Shown here one piece after another: positions 1 to 7,148 of a DNA stretch of 64,000 bases. Positions within the stretch are counted from its first letter, which is position 1; each line of letters starts with the position of its first letter. The stretch comes from Muribaculaceae bacterium (GTDB lineage Bacteria; Bacteroidota; Bacteroidia; Bacteroidales; Muribaculaceae), in the NCBI GenBank assembly GCA_017427945.1, contig JAFRRT010000020.1, positions 1-64,000 on the forward strand, written 5' to 3'. A model generated the notes under the pieces. That model saw only the letters and a list, made by a program, of their open reading frames with translations. It ran no database searches and was not told where the DNA came from. Both the position numbers and the translations under genes were made by a program.

Positions 1-1
1 C

Positions 2-865
2 CCGAGCACGTCTCAATGGGCAAAAGCCATCGACGAACTAAGGCCGGAATACCCCCTTGACTTGCTGTTGAAGTTGAGGAAGATGGCCCGTTCCGTGTTC
101 TATTATCACCTGAAACGTCTGAAAGCCGGTGACAAATACGCAGTGGAGAAAGAGTGCATAAAGTCTGTTTTCCATGAGCATAAAGGCCGTTATGGCTATC
201 GGCGTGTCACCGCAGAAATGCACAACAGGGGTTTTGGCATAAACCACAAGACCGTGCAGCGCCTGATGGGTGAGTTGTGTCTAAAGAGCAGAATACGCAA
301 AGTGCGCTACCGCTCGTACAAAGGAGAGGTCGGCAAAATCGCCCCTAATATAATCGCCAGGGACTTTTCTGCCGATGCCCCGAACCGCAAATGGGCAACT
401 GACGTGACGCAGATAAACATAGGCTCTACCAAGCTCTATCTTTCCCCGATACTGGACATGTTCAACGGAGAGATCATATCCTACAACATCTCCAAAAGTC
501 CGAATCTGGAACAAGTGTACGATATGCTGGACAAAGCCTTCGCCAAGTTCGGCAATCTTGACGGCCTCATATTACACTCAGACCAAGGCTGGCAATACCA
601 GCACTTCGGCTACCGTCAACGGCTTGCGGAGCATCACATTGTGCAAAGCATGTCACGCAAAGGGAACTGCCTAGACAATGCGATGGCGGAGAACTTCTTT
701 GGAATCATGAAATCAGAACTTCTATATGTCGAAGAGTTTGAATCGCCCGAAGCCTTCATGAAGGCTTTAGATGAATATATAGACTATTATAACAATAAAA
801 GAATCAAATCCAGGTTAAAAGGAAAGAGCCCGGTGCAATACCGAACTCTTTCTTTAAGCCATTAA
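2..865 (+). CDS. IS3-family transposase OrfB (DDE integrase core), 5' end not in window
   Basis: This is the catalytic subunit of an IS3-family transposase. An N-terminal helical HTH_21-like region (KGRYGYRRVTAEM) is followed by an rve integrase core: first Asp in RKWATDVTQINI, second in ILHSDQGWQYQ, Glu in NAMAENFFGIMKSE, and the usual ending YYNNKRIKSRLKGKSP. The frame is open to the left edge, and the sequence before the TTG at 62 (AIDELRPEYPLDLL) is typical of OrfB, so translation does not start at 62. In this family OrfB is usually made by a -1 frameshift from orfA. A second frame stops at 39-41 and may be the end of orfA, but too little is present to say. No internal stop is seen, so the gene may be active. 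Confidence 0.9.
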   Translation, partial: PSTSQWAKAIDELRPEYPLDLLLKLRKMARSVFYYHLKRLKAGDKYAVEKECIKSVFHEHKGRYGYRRVTAEMHNRGFGINHKTVQRLMGELCLKSRIRKVRYRSYKGEVGKIAPNIIARDFSADAPNRKWATDVTQINIGSTKLYLSPILDMFNGEIISYNISKSPNLEQVYDMLDKAFAKFGNLDGLILHSDQGWQYQHFGYRQRLAEHHIVQSMSRKGNCLDNAMAENFFGIMKSELLYVEEFESPEAFMKALDEYIDYYNNKRIKSRLKGKSPVQYRTLSLSH

Positions 866-870
866 TGTTT

Positions 871-899
871 AACCCGTCCAACTTTTTGGGGTCACTTCA
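871..899 (+). repeat. right terminal inverted repeat of the IS3-family element
   Basis: The sequence runs from AACCCGTCCAAC to GGGGTCACTTCA. It ends in CA, as IS3-family right ends do, and directly follows the transposase stop codon. The left partner lies outside the window. Confidence 0.7.
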
Positions 900-915
900 C
901 TTGGGGCGGTTTTTT
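900..915 (+). terminator. orphan 3' arm of a terminator, probably split by the IS
   Basis: CTTGGGGCGG followed by TTTTTT looks like the distal arm and U-tract of an intrinsic terminator. No matching CCGCCCCAAG arm lies upstream; the IS end sits there instead. I infer that the element inserted in or beside the loop of a terminator that served converging genes. Confidence 0.35.
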
Positions 916-916
916 G

Positions 917-2914
917 TTAGTATTGGAATTCGGTGTCGAGGACGGTGAACTCGGTGCGCCGGTTGATTTGGTCGGCGGCCTCCTGATCCTCCTTGCTCAG
1001 TGTTTTGATGAATTCCTCGGTGAGTGTAGTGCCCTCTTCAAACTGCGGGTACTGGCTGTGGATGCGCTTGGTCACCGTTTTGGGGCGGGACTCGCCATAG
1101 CCGGCAGGTTTGAGGCGCTCGCGCGGGATTCCGTTGGCAATCAGGTAATCGACCACGCTTTGGGCACGACGCTGCGACAAACCTTGGTTATACTTCTCGC
1201 TACCGATGCGGTCGGTGTGTGATGCCATCTCGATGACGATGTTGGGATGGTCTTTCAGGAGCATGACCATGCTGTCGAGGGCAAGCTTGGACTCGTCACG
1301 CAGCACGGCTTTGTCAAAGTCGTAGAAGATGTTCTCGATAATCTGCGCCTTGAACATGGCGGCCAGGATAAAGTCCACGTTGTATTCGGCGTCTTCTTCG
1401 GCAGCGTCGCTTTCAAACTCCTGACGTGAGTTGAGGTAGCCATCGGCGCTTGCCATCATGGCATACTTGACGCCGCGTTGCAAGTCGAAGCGGAACGAGC
1501 CGTCGGGCTTGGCGGCGGTTTTTTGGTTGCTGCCGTCGTCACCCACGATGCGGATGGTGGCATTGGGTACCGGTTCGTCGTCCTTGTCCACCACATAGCC
1601 CGAAATCCAGATCTGCAGATCAGGCTTGATGAAGCTAAAGACGTGGTCATAGCCGCGGGCGTCGCCACGGTTGCTCGAGAAGAAGCCGCTCTCGCCCTTG
1701 CCAAAGGTGATGCCGAAGTCGTCGGCCGACGAGTTCATGGGCACACCCATGTTCTCGATAACCCAGCTGTCCATGGCGGTGCGGTCATTCTCGTCACGAG
1801 GTTGTAATGTGGCGACAAAGAGGTCCAGACCACCCATACCGGGATGTCCATCGCTGGCGAAGTAGAGCAGGCTGTCGGTGCGCACGTTGGGGAAGCGCTC
1901 GTTGCCCTTGGTATTGATTTGCGGTCCCAGATTCTCAAGGGTGCCGTGTTTATCCTTGAGGTTGATGCGCCAGATGTCGGTGCCGCCCTGGCCGCCCGGC
2001 ATGTCGCTGACAAAGAAGAGCCATTGCCCGTCGGGACTCACAAAGGGATCGGAGTAGTTGCTCAGGGTGTCGGCGGTAATCTCAAACTTCTGCGGGGCAT
2101 TCCACTTGGCCTCGCTGCGGGTGCTGGTGTAAATCTCTACCGCTGTGGGCCAGTCCTGGCGCACGGCGCGTGCGAGATACATCGTCGAGCCGTCGGGCGA
2201 GAATGCCGGAGCGCCCTCGTCGTGCTCGGTGTTCAAGCCGCCTTCCACAAGCTCGGGGCGGGTGAGGTTGCCTTTCTCGTCTCTCTTGAAGAAGAAAATG
2301 TCGCCCTTCTTGGTGCCGGTAATCTCGCTGCGCAGTTCGCCCGTGGCGTTCTCGCGTGTCGAGGTGAAATAGATGTATTCCAGGTTCTTGTCCAGATACA
2401 TCGGGCAATAGTCCGAACGGCGCGAGTTGAACATCTTGGCTTGCTTGACAATGTAGCGTGAACCTTCCTCCTTCCACTGCGGAGCCAACTCACATCCACG
2501 AATGCCTGCCTTTGCCTCCCAACTGTCGGGATCCGTTTCCAGATAGCTGTTATAGCTGTTGATGGCAGCTGCATACAGGCCGTCGCGCTGCTGGGATTGC
2601 GCCAGCAACAACATGAGCTTCGGATTCTCATACTCATACCTGATGGCATTCTGGAAAGCGGCGGTTGCCCTGTTGCCCTGATTGAGTTTCAGGTGGCACA
2701 TGCCGAGCTGGAATGCCAGCTCGCCGCGCAACCAAGCATCCTCCTTGCGGTTATAGCGGTTGTAAAGTTTGCGGTAGATGGTGGCGGCGTCAAAATACTC
2801 CCCCCTGTCATAGGCCTCATCAGCATCTTTGAGCTTAGGGCCAAAGCATGAGGTGAGTGACAACAACACTGAAGCCAGTAACAATCCTACAGTGATATAT
2901 ACTATTCGTTTCAT
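917..2914 (-). CDS. PorE-like lipoprotein: TPR, PD40 propeller, CRD-like domain, OmpA C-terminal domain
   Basis: A 665-residue lipoprotein: signal peptide MKRIVYITVGLLLASVLLSL with lipobox LTSC; TPR-type helices about 25-130 (DADEAYDRGEYFDAATIYRK); PD40/WD40-like beta-propeller about 160-425 (EGAPAFSPDGSTMYLA, SDPFVSPDGQWLFFVS); a carboxypeptidase-regulatory-like domain from about 437 (ISGYVVDKDDEPVPNATIRI); and an OmpA peptidoglycan-binding domain from about 525 (FYDFDKAVL, ASHTDRIGSEKYN, LSQRRA, NRRTEF). This domain order is that of PorE, the T9SS protein proposed to tie the secretion complex to peptidoglycan. I chose the ATG at 2914 over an upstream GTG at 2929 because it gives a normal lipoprotein signal. 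The assignment rests on architecture; other OmpA/PD40 lipoproteins share parts of it. Confidence 0.75.
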   Translation of the reverse strand: MKRIVYITVGLLLASVLLSLTSCFGPKLKDADEAYDRGEYFDAATIYRKLYNRYNRKEDAWLRGELAFQLGMCHLKLNQGNRATAAFQNAIRYEYENPKLMLLLAQSQQRDGLYAAAINSYNSYLETDPDSWEAKAGIRGCELAPQWKEEGSRYIVKQAKMFNSRRSDYCPMYLDKNLEYIYFTSTRENATGELRSEITGTKKGDIFFFKRDEKGNLTRPELVEGGLNTEHDEGAPAFSPDGSTMYLARAVRQDWPTAVEIYTSTRSEAKWNAPQKFEITADTLSNYSDPFVSPDGQWLFFVSDMPGGQGGTDIWRINLKDKHGTLENLGPQINTKGNERFPNVRTDSLLYFASDGHPGMGGLDLFVATLQPRDENDRTAMDSWVIENMGVPMNSSADDFGITFGKGESGFFSSNRGDARGYDHVFSFIKPDLQIWISGYVVDKDDEPVPNATIRIVGDDGSNQKTAAKPDGSFRFDLQRGVKYAMMASADGYLNSRQEFESDAAEEDAEYNVDFILAAMFKAQIIENIFYDFDKAVLRDESKLALDSMVMLLKDHPNIVIEMASHTDRIGSEKYNQGLSQRRAQSVVDYLIANGIPRERLKPAGYGESRPKTVTKRIHSQYPQFEEGTTLTEEFIKTLSKEDQEAADQINRRTEFTVLDTEFQY

Positions 2915-3015
2915 CAAATTGAGATTCACACTTTTGTTAGTAACTTTAAAAACGTTAAAACAGCCGCTTTTATTGTGTTATCCCAACAGTTACCGGCTGG
3001 TAATTCCCCAGCCGT

Positions 3016-3834
3016 TTAATCACTGTAGCTGCGGGTGATGGTCATTTGGAGCTTGCCGTCGAGCGAGACGTCCACCTTGGTGTATCTTCCGTGCGTGTCG
3101 ATTTTGTAGTCAAAGGTGCGCTCGTGTATCACGTCCGAACCCTTGAGTTCCTTGATGGCGATAAGGAATTTCTTGCCGGTGGCGGTGTCAAAGTCGTAGT
3201 GGTAGCGGAACGCCCTGGCGCCCACCTCCTCGCGTACCACGTAGCCATCCTTGTAGAGCAGGATGCGCTTATCGCCTTTGGGATTGGTTATAACGAGTTT
3301 GGAGAGATGACCTTGCTCGTCGAAGGTGTAATCCTGACGGCTGCCGTTGTCACCCTTGATGGACTCGCGCCGGCCATGTTCGCCATAAAAGGGAGCGTAG
3401 TTGATTGTGATGTTTTTGCTTTTGCTCTGCTTGATGGTGTAGCCCAGCACATCGTCAAAGGCATAGGTGTAATTGGTCACCGTCTTCCTGCCTTTGCTGC
3501 CCTGGATGGTGGATTGAGTGAGAAGGCCTTGGGGGTTGAAAATGAACACGTTGTCGCGCTTGGAACCATCGGCCATGACGACCTGCTCATCGACGCGGCC
3601 TGTGCAGCCGTTAAAGCCCAGGTCCAGATGCTCGATGCGGTAACTGTGGGTGGGGTTGTTTACCAGGTTGCTATAGAACATCTTGACGCTCGGTTCCACG
3701 TTGCGCATGGTGTCAATGTAGGTCGCAAGGTCCTCAAGGGCCACCTCTGGGGTGCAATAGTTCAGCCCCTGGGCGTTCACGGTAAATATCATGGCGAGGG
3801 CTGTGGCGGCCAACAAAAATAGTCTCTTTTTCAT
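3016..3834 (-). CDS. secreted protein of unknown function
   Basis: I do not recognise the family. The 272-residue product has a signal peptide (MKKRLFLLAATALAMIFTVNA, cleavage before QG) and is otherwise soluble and rich in beta-strand-like segments. Repeated stretches such as YTFDEQGHLSKLVI and FNPQGLLTQSTI resemble the short YD/RHS-like repeats of Bacteroidales secreted proteins. Two upstream in-frame ATGs exist, but the one at 3864 overlaps the promoter -7 box (3862-3869), so translation must start at 3840 or, more naturally, 3834. It has its own promoter and lies upstream of the porE-like gene on the same strand, about 100 bases away, so the two may be cotranscribed. Confidence 0.7.
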   Translation of the reverse strand: MKKRLFLLAATALAMIFTVNAQGLNYCTPEVALEDLATYIDTMRNVEPSVKMFYSNLVNNPTHSYRIEHLDLGFNGCTGRVDEQVVMADGSKRDNVFIFNPQGLLTQSTIQGSKGRKTVTNYTYAFDDVLGYTIKQSKSKNITINYAPFYGEHGRRESIKGDNGSRQDYTFDEQGHLSKLVITNPKGDKRILLYKDGYVVREEVGARAFRYHYDFDTATGKKFLIAIKELKGSDVIHERTFDYKIDTHGRYTKVDVSLDGKLQMTITRSYSD

Positions 3835-3861
3835 ATCCATTGTCGTGTTAATTCTTGGCAA

Positions 3862-3892
3862 CAAAGGTAATTAAAAACTTCAATCTCACAAA
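3862..3892 (-). promoter_or_regulatory. promoter of the secreted-protein gene
   Basis: On the minus strand TTTG (3892-3889), 19 nt, then TACCTTTG (3869-3862) is a full match to the Bacteroidetes primary-sigma consensus. Transcription would start near 3856, which rules out the ATG at 3864 as the start codon. Confidence 0.75.
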
Positions 3893-3960
3893 AAAAACCA
3901 ACATTTAGCGGTATTTATGGCAACAGGATAATGATTTTTAGTTATCTTCGCAGTTTGAAT

Positions 3961-4035
3961 AAACCAGGCTGCGCCTTTGCAAAACTCAAAGTGAGTTTGA
4001 TTTTGTGCTCGGCTTGCACTGATTTTGTTAACCGA
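3961..4035 (+). promoter_or_regulatory. promoter and upstream element of the OPT transporter gene
   Basis: TTTG (3996-3999), 20 nt, TGATTTTG (4020-4027) fits the Bacteroidetes promoter apart from TG for TA, and gives a leader of about 45 nt. The segment just upstream holds a small inverted repeat, ACTC-AAAGT-GAGT, within CAAAACTCAAAGTGAGTTTG. From memory, similar CAAAACTCAAAG...GTGCTCGGCTTGCACT segments precede other Bacteroidales genes; that cannot be checked here. Confidence 0.55.
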
Positions 4036-4076
4036 CGAAACCAACCAAAAACAATTTTATCAATAAATCATTTTTT

Positions 4077-6044
4077 ATGAAAGACGAAGAAATCATTGTT
4101 CAACAGCAAGACGAAATGTCGTTGCCCGACAACGCCGCACGCGAGCTCAAGCCCGGGGAAAAGTATGTCCCCATCTTGAAGCCCGACAAGACGTATCCCG
4201 AGATTACGCCCTACAGTGTCTCGCTGGGTCTGATTATGGCGGTCATCTTCAGTGCCGCAGCAGCCTATCTGGGACTGAAAGTGGGTCAGGTGTTTGAGGC
4301 TGCCATTCCCATCGCCATCATTGCCGCCGGTATAGGTGCTGCGACCAAGCGCAAGAACTCGCTGGGCGAGAATGTCATCATCCAGTCGATTGGTGCCGCA
4401 TCGGGCATCATCGTGGCCGGTGCCATCTTTACCTTGCCAGCTCTTTACATCCTGCAGGAAAAGTATCCCGATATCACGGTTAACTTCTTGGAGGTATTCC
4501 TCAGTTCGCTGTTGGGTGGTTGCTTGGGTATTTTGTTCTTTATCCCCTTCCGCAAGTACTTCGTGAGCGACATGCACGGCAAGTTCCCGTTCCCCGAGGC
4601 TACCGCGACGACCCAGGTGCTCGTCAGTGGCCAAAAGGGTGGTGAGCAGGCTCGTCCGCTGCTCATTGCAGGTCTTGTCGGCGGTCTGTATGACTTCCTG
4701 CTCTCGACCTTCGGTTGGTGGAAAGAGGTTCTTACCACTGCAGCCATTCCCGCATTGCAGAGCTTCACCGACAATGTAAAGATGATCTTCAAGATCAACA
4801 CAGGTGCCGCAGTGCTGGGTCTCGGTTACATCATCGGCCTGCCTTATGCGTTTATCATCTTTGCCGGTAGCGCCTTTATCTGGTGGATAATCGTGCCCTT
4901 AATGGGTACGATGGATCCCGCCCTTGCCAGCCAACCTGCCGATTACATCTTTGCCAACGCAGCACGCTACATCGGTATTGGCGGTATCGCCATGAGCGGT
5001 ATCATCGGCATCATCAAGTCATGGGGTGTCATCAAGAACGCCGCCGGACTGGCTGGTCAGGCCTTTAAGGGTCAGGATCAGAGCCAGCAGGTGGAGCGCC
5101 ACCAGCGTGACATCTCGATGAAGGTGCTTGTGTTTGCCCTGTTGGCAGCCCTGTTGGTAACCTTTGTGTTCTTCTATATCGGCGTCATCCACAACCTGAT
5201 GCAGACCATCGTGGCCTTCATCGTTGTACTGGTCATCGCCTTCCTGTTCACTACTGTAGCGGCCAACGCTATCGCTATCGTGGGTAGCAATCCTGTTTCG
5301 GGCATGACCTTGATGACCCTTATCATCGCCAGCGTCATCTTTGTGGCCATCGGCCTTGAAGGTTCCAAGGGTATAGTTGCCGCCATGGTTATTGGTGGTG
5401 TAGTCTGCACGGCCCTCTCAATGGCTGGCGGCATGGTCACCGATATGAAAATCGGTTACTGGATTGGTACCACACCCGCCAAGCAGCAGACCTGGAAGTT
5501 TGTCGGCACCCTCGTGTCGGCAGCAACCGTCGGCGGTGTGATGATGATTCTGAACAAGGCTTACGGCTTCACGGGTCCCAACGCCATGGTTGCTCCTCAG
5601 GCCAACGCTATGGCAGCCGTCATCGACCCCTTGATGATGGGTGGTGAGACGCCTTGGTTACTTTACGGCGTGGGTGCAATCCTCGCACTTCTGCTCAACT
5701 GGTTGAAGGTGCCTGCACTGCCTTTCTCACTGGGTATGTTCATCCCCTTGCAGTTGAATGCCCCGTTGCTCGTCGGCGCTATCATCAGCTGGTTCGTCGG
5801 CAGCCGCAGCAAGGATGAAGAGGTCAACAAGGCCCGCAAGGAGCGCGGCACGCTGCTCGCCAGCGGTTTCATTGCCGGTGGTGCCCTCATGGGCGTTGTT
5901 AGCGCCGCCATGATCTTCTTCGGCTTCAAGTACACCAGCCCTCTGGGCGACAATGCCAGCAACCTGCTTGCCATTGTGATGTACATTGCCCTGATTCTCT
6001 TCCTTGCAGTTTCCTGCCTCCGTGCCAAGAAAGAAGCCAAGTAA
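4077..6044 (+). CDS. OPT-family oligopeptide transporter
   Basis: A polytopic inner-membrane protein of 655 residues with about 14-16 hydrophobic segments, the normal length for prokaryotic members of the oligopeptide transporter (OPT) family, which carry short peptides or metal chelates into the cell, probably with protons. Family features are the N-terminal block EITPYSVSLGLIMAVIFSAA followed by AYLGLKVGQVFEAAIP, the SLGENVIIQSIGAASG segment, GKFPFPEATATTQVL, and the central VGSNPVSGMTLMTLI. The N-terminal 40 residues are hydrophilic. The substrate cannot be read from sequence. The gene stands alone, with its own promoter and a strong hairpin after the stop. Confidence 0.9.
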   Translation: MKDEEIIVQQQDEMSLPDNAARELKPGEKYVPILKPDKTYPEITPYSVSLGLIMAVIFSAAAAYLGLKVGQVFEAAIPIAIIAAGIGAATKRKNSLGENVIIQSIGAASGIIVAGAIFTLPALYILQEKYPDITVNFLEVFLSSLLGGCLGILFFIPFRKYFVSDMHGKFPFPEATATTQVLVSGQKGGEQARPLLIAGLVGGLYDFLLSTFGWWKEVLTTAAIPALQSFTDNVKMIFKINTGAAVLGLGYIIGLPYAFIIFAGSAFIWWIIVPLMGTMDPALASQPADYIFANAARYIGIGGIAMSGIIGIIKSWGVIKNAAGLAGQAFKGQDQSQQVERHQRDISMKVLVFALLAALLVTFVFFYIGVIHNLMQTIVAFIVVLVIAFLFTTVAANAIAIVGSNPVSGMTLMTLIIASVIFVAIGLEGSKGIVAAMVIGGVVCTALSMAGGMVTDMKIGYWIGTTPAKQQTWKFVGTLVSAATVGGVMMILNKAYGFTGPNAMVAPQANAMAAVIDPLMMGGETPWLLYGVGAILALLLNWLKVPALPFSLGMFIPLQLNAPLLVGAIISWFVGSRSKDEEVNKARKERGTLLASGFIAGGALMGVVSAAMIFFGFKYTSPLGDNASNLLAIVMYIALILFLAVSCLRAKKEAK

Positions 6045-6068
6045 GGAATCTTTTGACAACAGTTAAAT

Positions 6069-6107
6069 ATGTGCGGGATTGTGGCGCTTTGCCATGCTCC
6101 CGCACAT
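6069..6107 (+). terminator. hairpin after the OPT transporter gene
   Basis: ATGTGCGGGA pairs perfectly with TCCCGCACAT, and the loop holds a second short stem (TGGC/GCCA). The following bases (GATTTATATA) are AT-rich but lack a clean T-run. Confidence 0.6.
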
Positions 6108-6202
6108 GATTTATATATGCAGCGGGTGGCATTGATTGGCGGCAGATGAAAGCCTCTCTCCTGGTGAATCTGAAATCAAGACGAAGTTTTTTTCGCAATA
6201 TT

Positions 6203-6234
6203 CTTGCACAGGTATAAAATTGGTATTATCTTTG
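6203..6234 (+). promoter_or_regulatory. promoter of tRNA-His
   Basis: CTTG (6203-6206), 20 nt, TATCTTTG (6227-6234) matches the Bacteroidetes consensus closely and lies about 30 bases before the tRNA. Confidence 0.7.
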
Positions 6235-6264
6235 CACCCGCGTTTCGGCAGAAATGCGTTACAT

Positions 6265-6339
<75 letters not shown>

Positions 6340-6347
6340 CTTAAATG

Positions 6348-6381
6348 AAATCCCTGCAGCGTTAATTCGCTGCGGGGATTT
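6348..6381 (+). terminator. terminator of tRNA-His
   Basis: AAATCCCTGCAGCG and CGCTGCGGGGATTT form a 14-bp stem (one G-U pair) around TTAATT, followed by TTGCTTT. Confidence 0.8.
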
Positions 6382-6394
6382 TGCTTTATCCCAC

Positions 6395-6438
6395 ATTTAG
6401 GTTTTAGGCACTAGGCACTAGGCACTAGGCATTAGGGG
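6395..6438. repeat. TTAGG-rich intergenic repeat (copy a)
   Basis: TTTAGGTTTTAGG runs into three heptamer copies of GGCACTA and a last GGCATTA. It resembles the arms of the larger repeats at 27700-27788 and 51612-51702 and lies just 3' of tRNA-His. Confidence 0.5.
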
Positions 6439-6498
6439 GCTGCCGCACATAAGTTGAAAGGAAGACAATAAAAACAATAAGAACAATCGGGTTGCCGC

Positions 6499-6529
6499 AA
6501 AAAAAACCTGCATCGTAAAGATGCAGGTT
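6499..6529 (-). terminator. terminator of the Skp-like gene at 6555
   Basis: AACCTGCATC pairs perfectly with GATGCAGGTT around GTAAA. On the minus strand the stem runs into eight T residues. Confidence 0.85.
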
Positions 6530-6554
6530 TTATTATCATAGGTATTTCGTTACA

Positions 6555-7058
6555 TTAAAGTCCTAACAGGTTTTTTACCATTGGGGTGATGTCGATGGTG
6601 TTGGGGCCGGTATAGGCGACAGAGGTAACTGCGGTGTCGAGCACCAGGTCAAATCCTCCCTGCTCACCTGCCGCGCGGATGGCGGCCTGAATTTTGTCGG
6701 TGATAGGCTTGATGAGTGCGTTGCGGCGTGCTGCGATATCATCGGCGGCGCGGCGCTCAAACTCACGCATCTTCTTGTCGCTCTCCTGAAGTTCCTGCAC
6801 GCGGCGTTCTTTGATGGTCTCGGGCATTGCGGCGTCGGCGGCTACCGTCTGATAATCGCCGAATTTCTTGTCAAATTCTCCCTGCAACATCACATATTCG
6901 TTGTGGTACTGGTCGCTCAGGGCCTTGAGTTGTGCCTCGGCCTGTGCCTTCTCGGGCATGAGGTCAAATATCTGCTGGGAATTAACGATGCCTATCTTGG
7001 CCTGTGCCATCAGCATCAACGGCATCAGTGCCACTGCAATCATGATTAATCTCTTCAT
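6555..7058 (-). CDS. OmpH/Skp-family periplasmic chaperone (copy 1)
   Basis: A 167-residue secreted protein with a signal peptide (MKRLIMIAVALMPLMLMAQA) and the Skp/OmpH pattern: start of the mature protein KIGIVNSQQIFDLMPE, a long charged coiled coil (about 35-110, ELQESDKKMREFERRAADDI) forming the tentacle-like arms, and a C-terminal strand region ending in a hydrophobic tail. Skp holds unfolded outer-membrane proteins in the periplasm before delivery to BamA. It is one of three Skp paralogs here; the other two follow bamA directly, whereas this one has its own promoter and terminator and lies beyond the peptidase gene. Confidence 0.88.
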   Translation of the reverse strand: MKRLIMIAVALMPLMLMAQAKIGIVNSQQIFDLMPEKAQAEAQLKALSDQYHNEYVMLQGEFDKKFGDYQTVAADAAMPETIKERRVQELQESDKKMREFERRAADDIAARRNALIKPITDKIQAAIRAAGEQGGFDLVLDTAVTSVAYTGPNTIDITPMVKNLLGL

Positions 7059-7097
7059 TGTCTTTTGGGTATTTTATTACATTATTATATGATAGCG

Positions 7098-7127
7098 CAA
7101 AGGTAGCGCTTTTTTCAAAATAACAAG
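7098..7127 (-). promoter_or_regulatory. promoter of the copy-1 Skp-like gene
   Basis: On the minus strand CTTG (7127-7124), 18 nt, TACCTTTG (7105-7098). The -7 box is a perfect match; the spacer is one base short. Confidence 0.6.
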
Positions 7128-7148
7128 GGACACGCCAAGTTATTTCTA

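Larger units (their letters stand above)
1..899 (+). mobile_element. IS3-family insertion sequence, right part only
   Basis: The segment holds the end of an IS3-family transposase gene followed by a terminal sequence that reads, on the minus strand, TGAAGTGACCCCAAAAAG and continues to about 871. This TG...CA end is typical of IS3/IS150-type elements of Bacteroidetes. The left end lies outside the window, so the left inverted repeat, orfA and the target duplication cannot be checked. The right end abuts position 900, about 17 bases beyond the stop codon of the PorE-like gene. Confidence 0.85.

Noticed and set aside
62..865. Transposase starting at TTG 62
   Set aside because: The frame is open upstream with typical OrfB residues, so the true start or frameshift site lies at or beyond the window edge.
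3862..3864. ATG at 3864 as start of the secreted protein
   Set aside because: It lies within the -7 box of a strong promoter; the signal peptide begins at 3834.
6401..6438. CRISPR-like array of heptamers
   Set aside because: Units are 7 bases with no spacers and no cas genes; it belongs with the TTAGG-type intergenic repeats.
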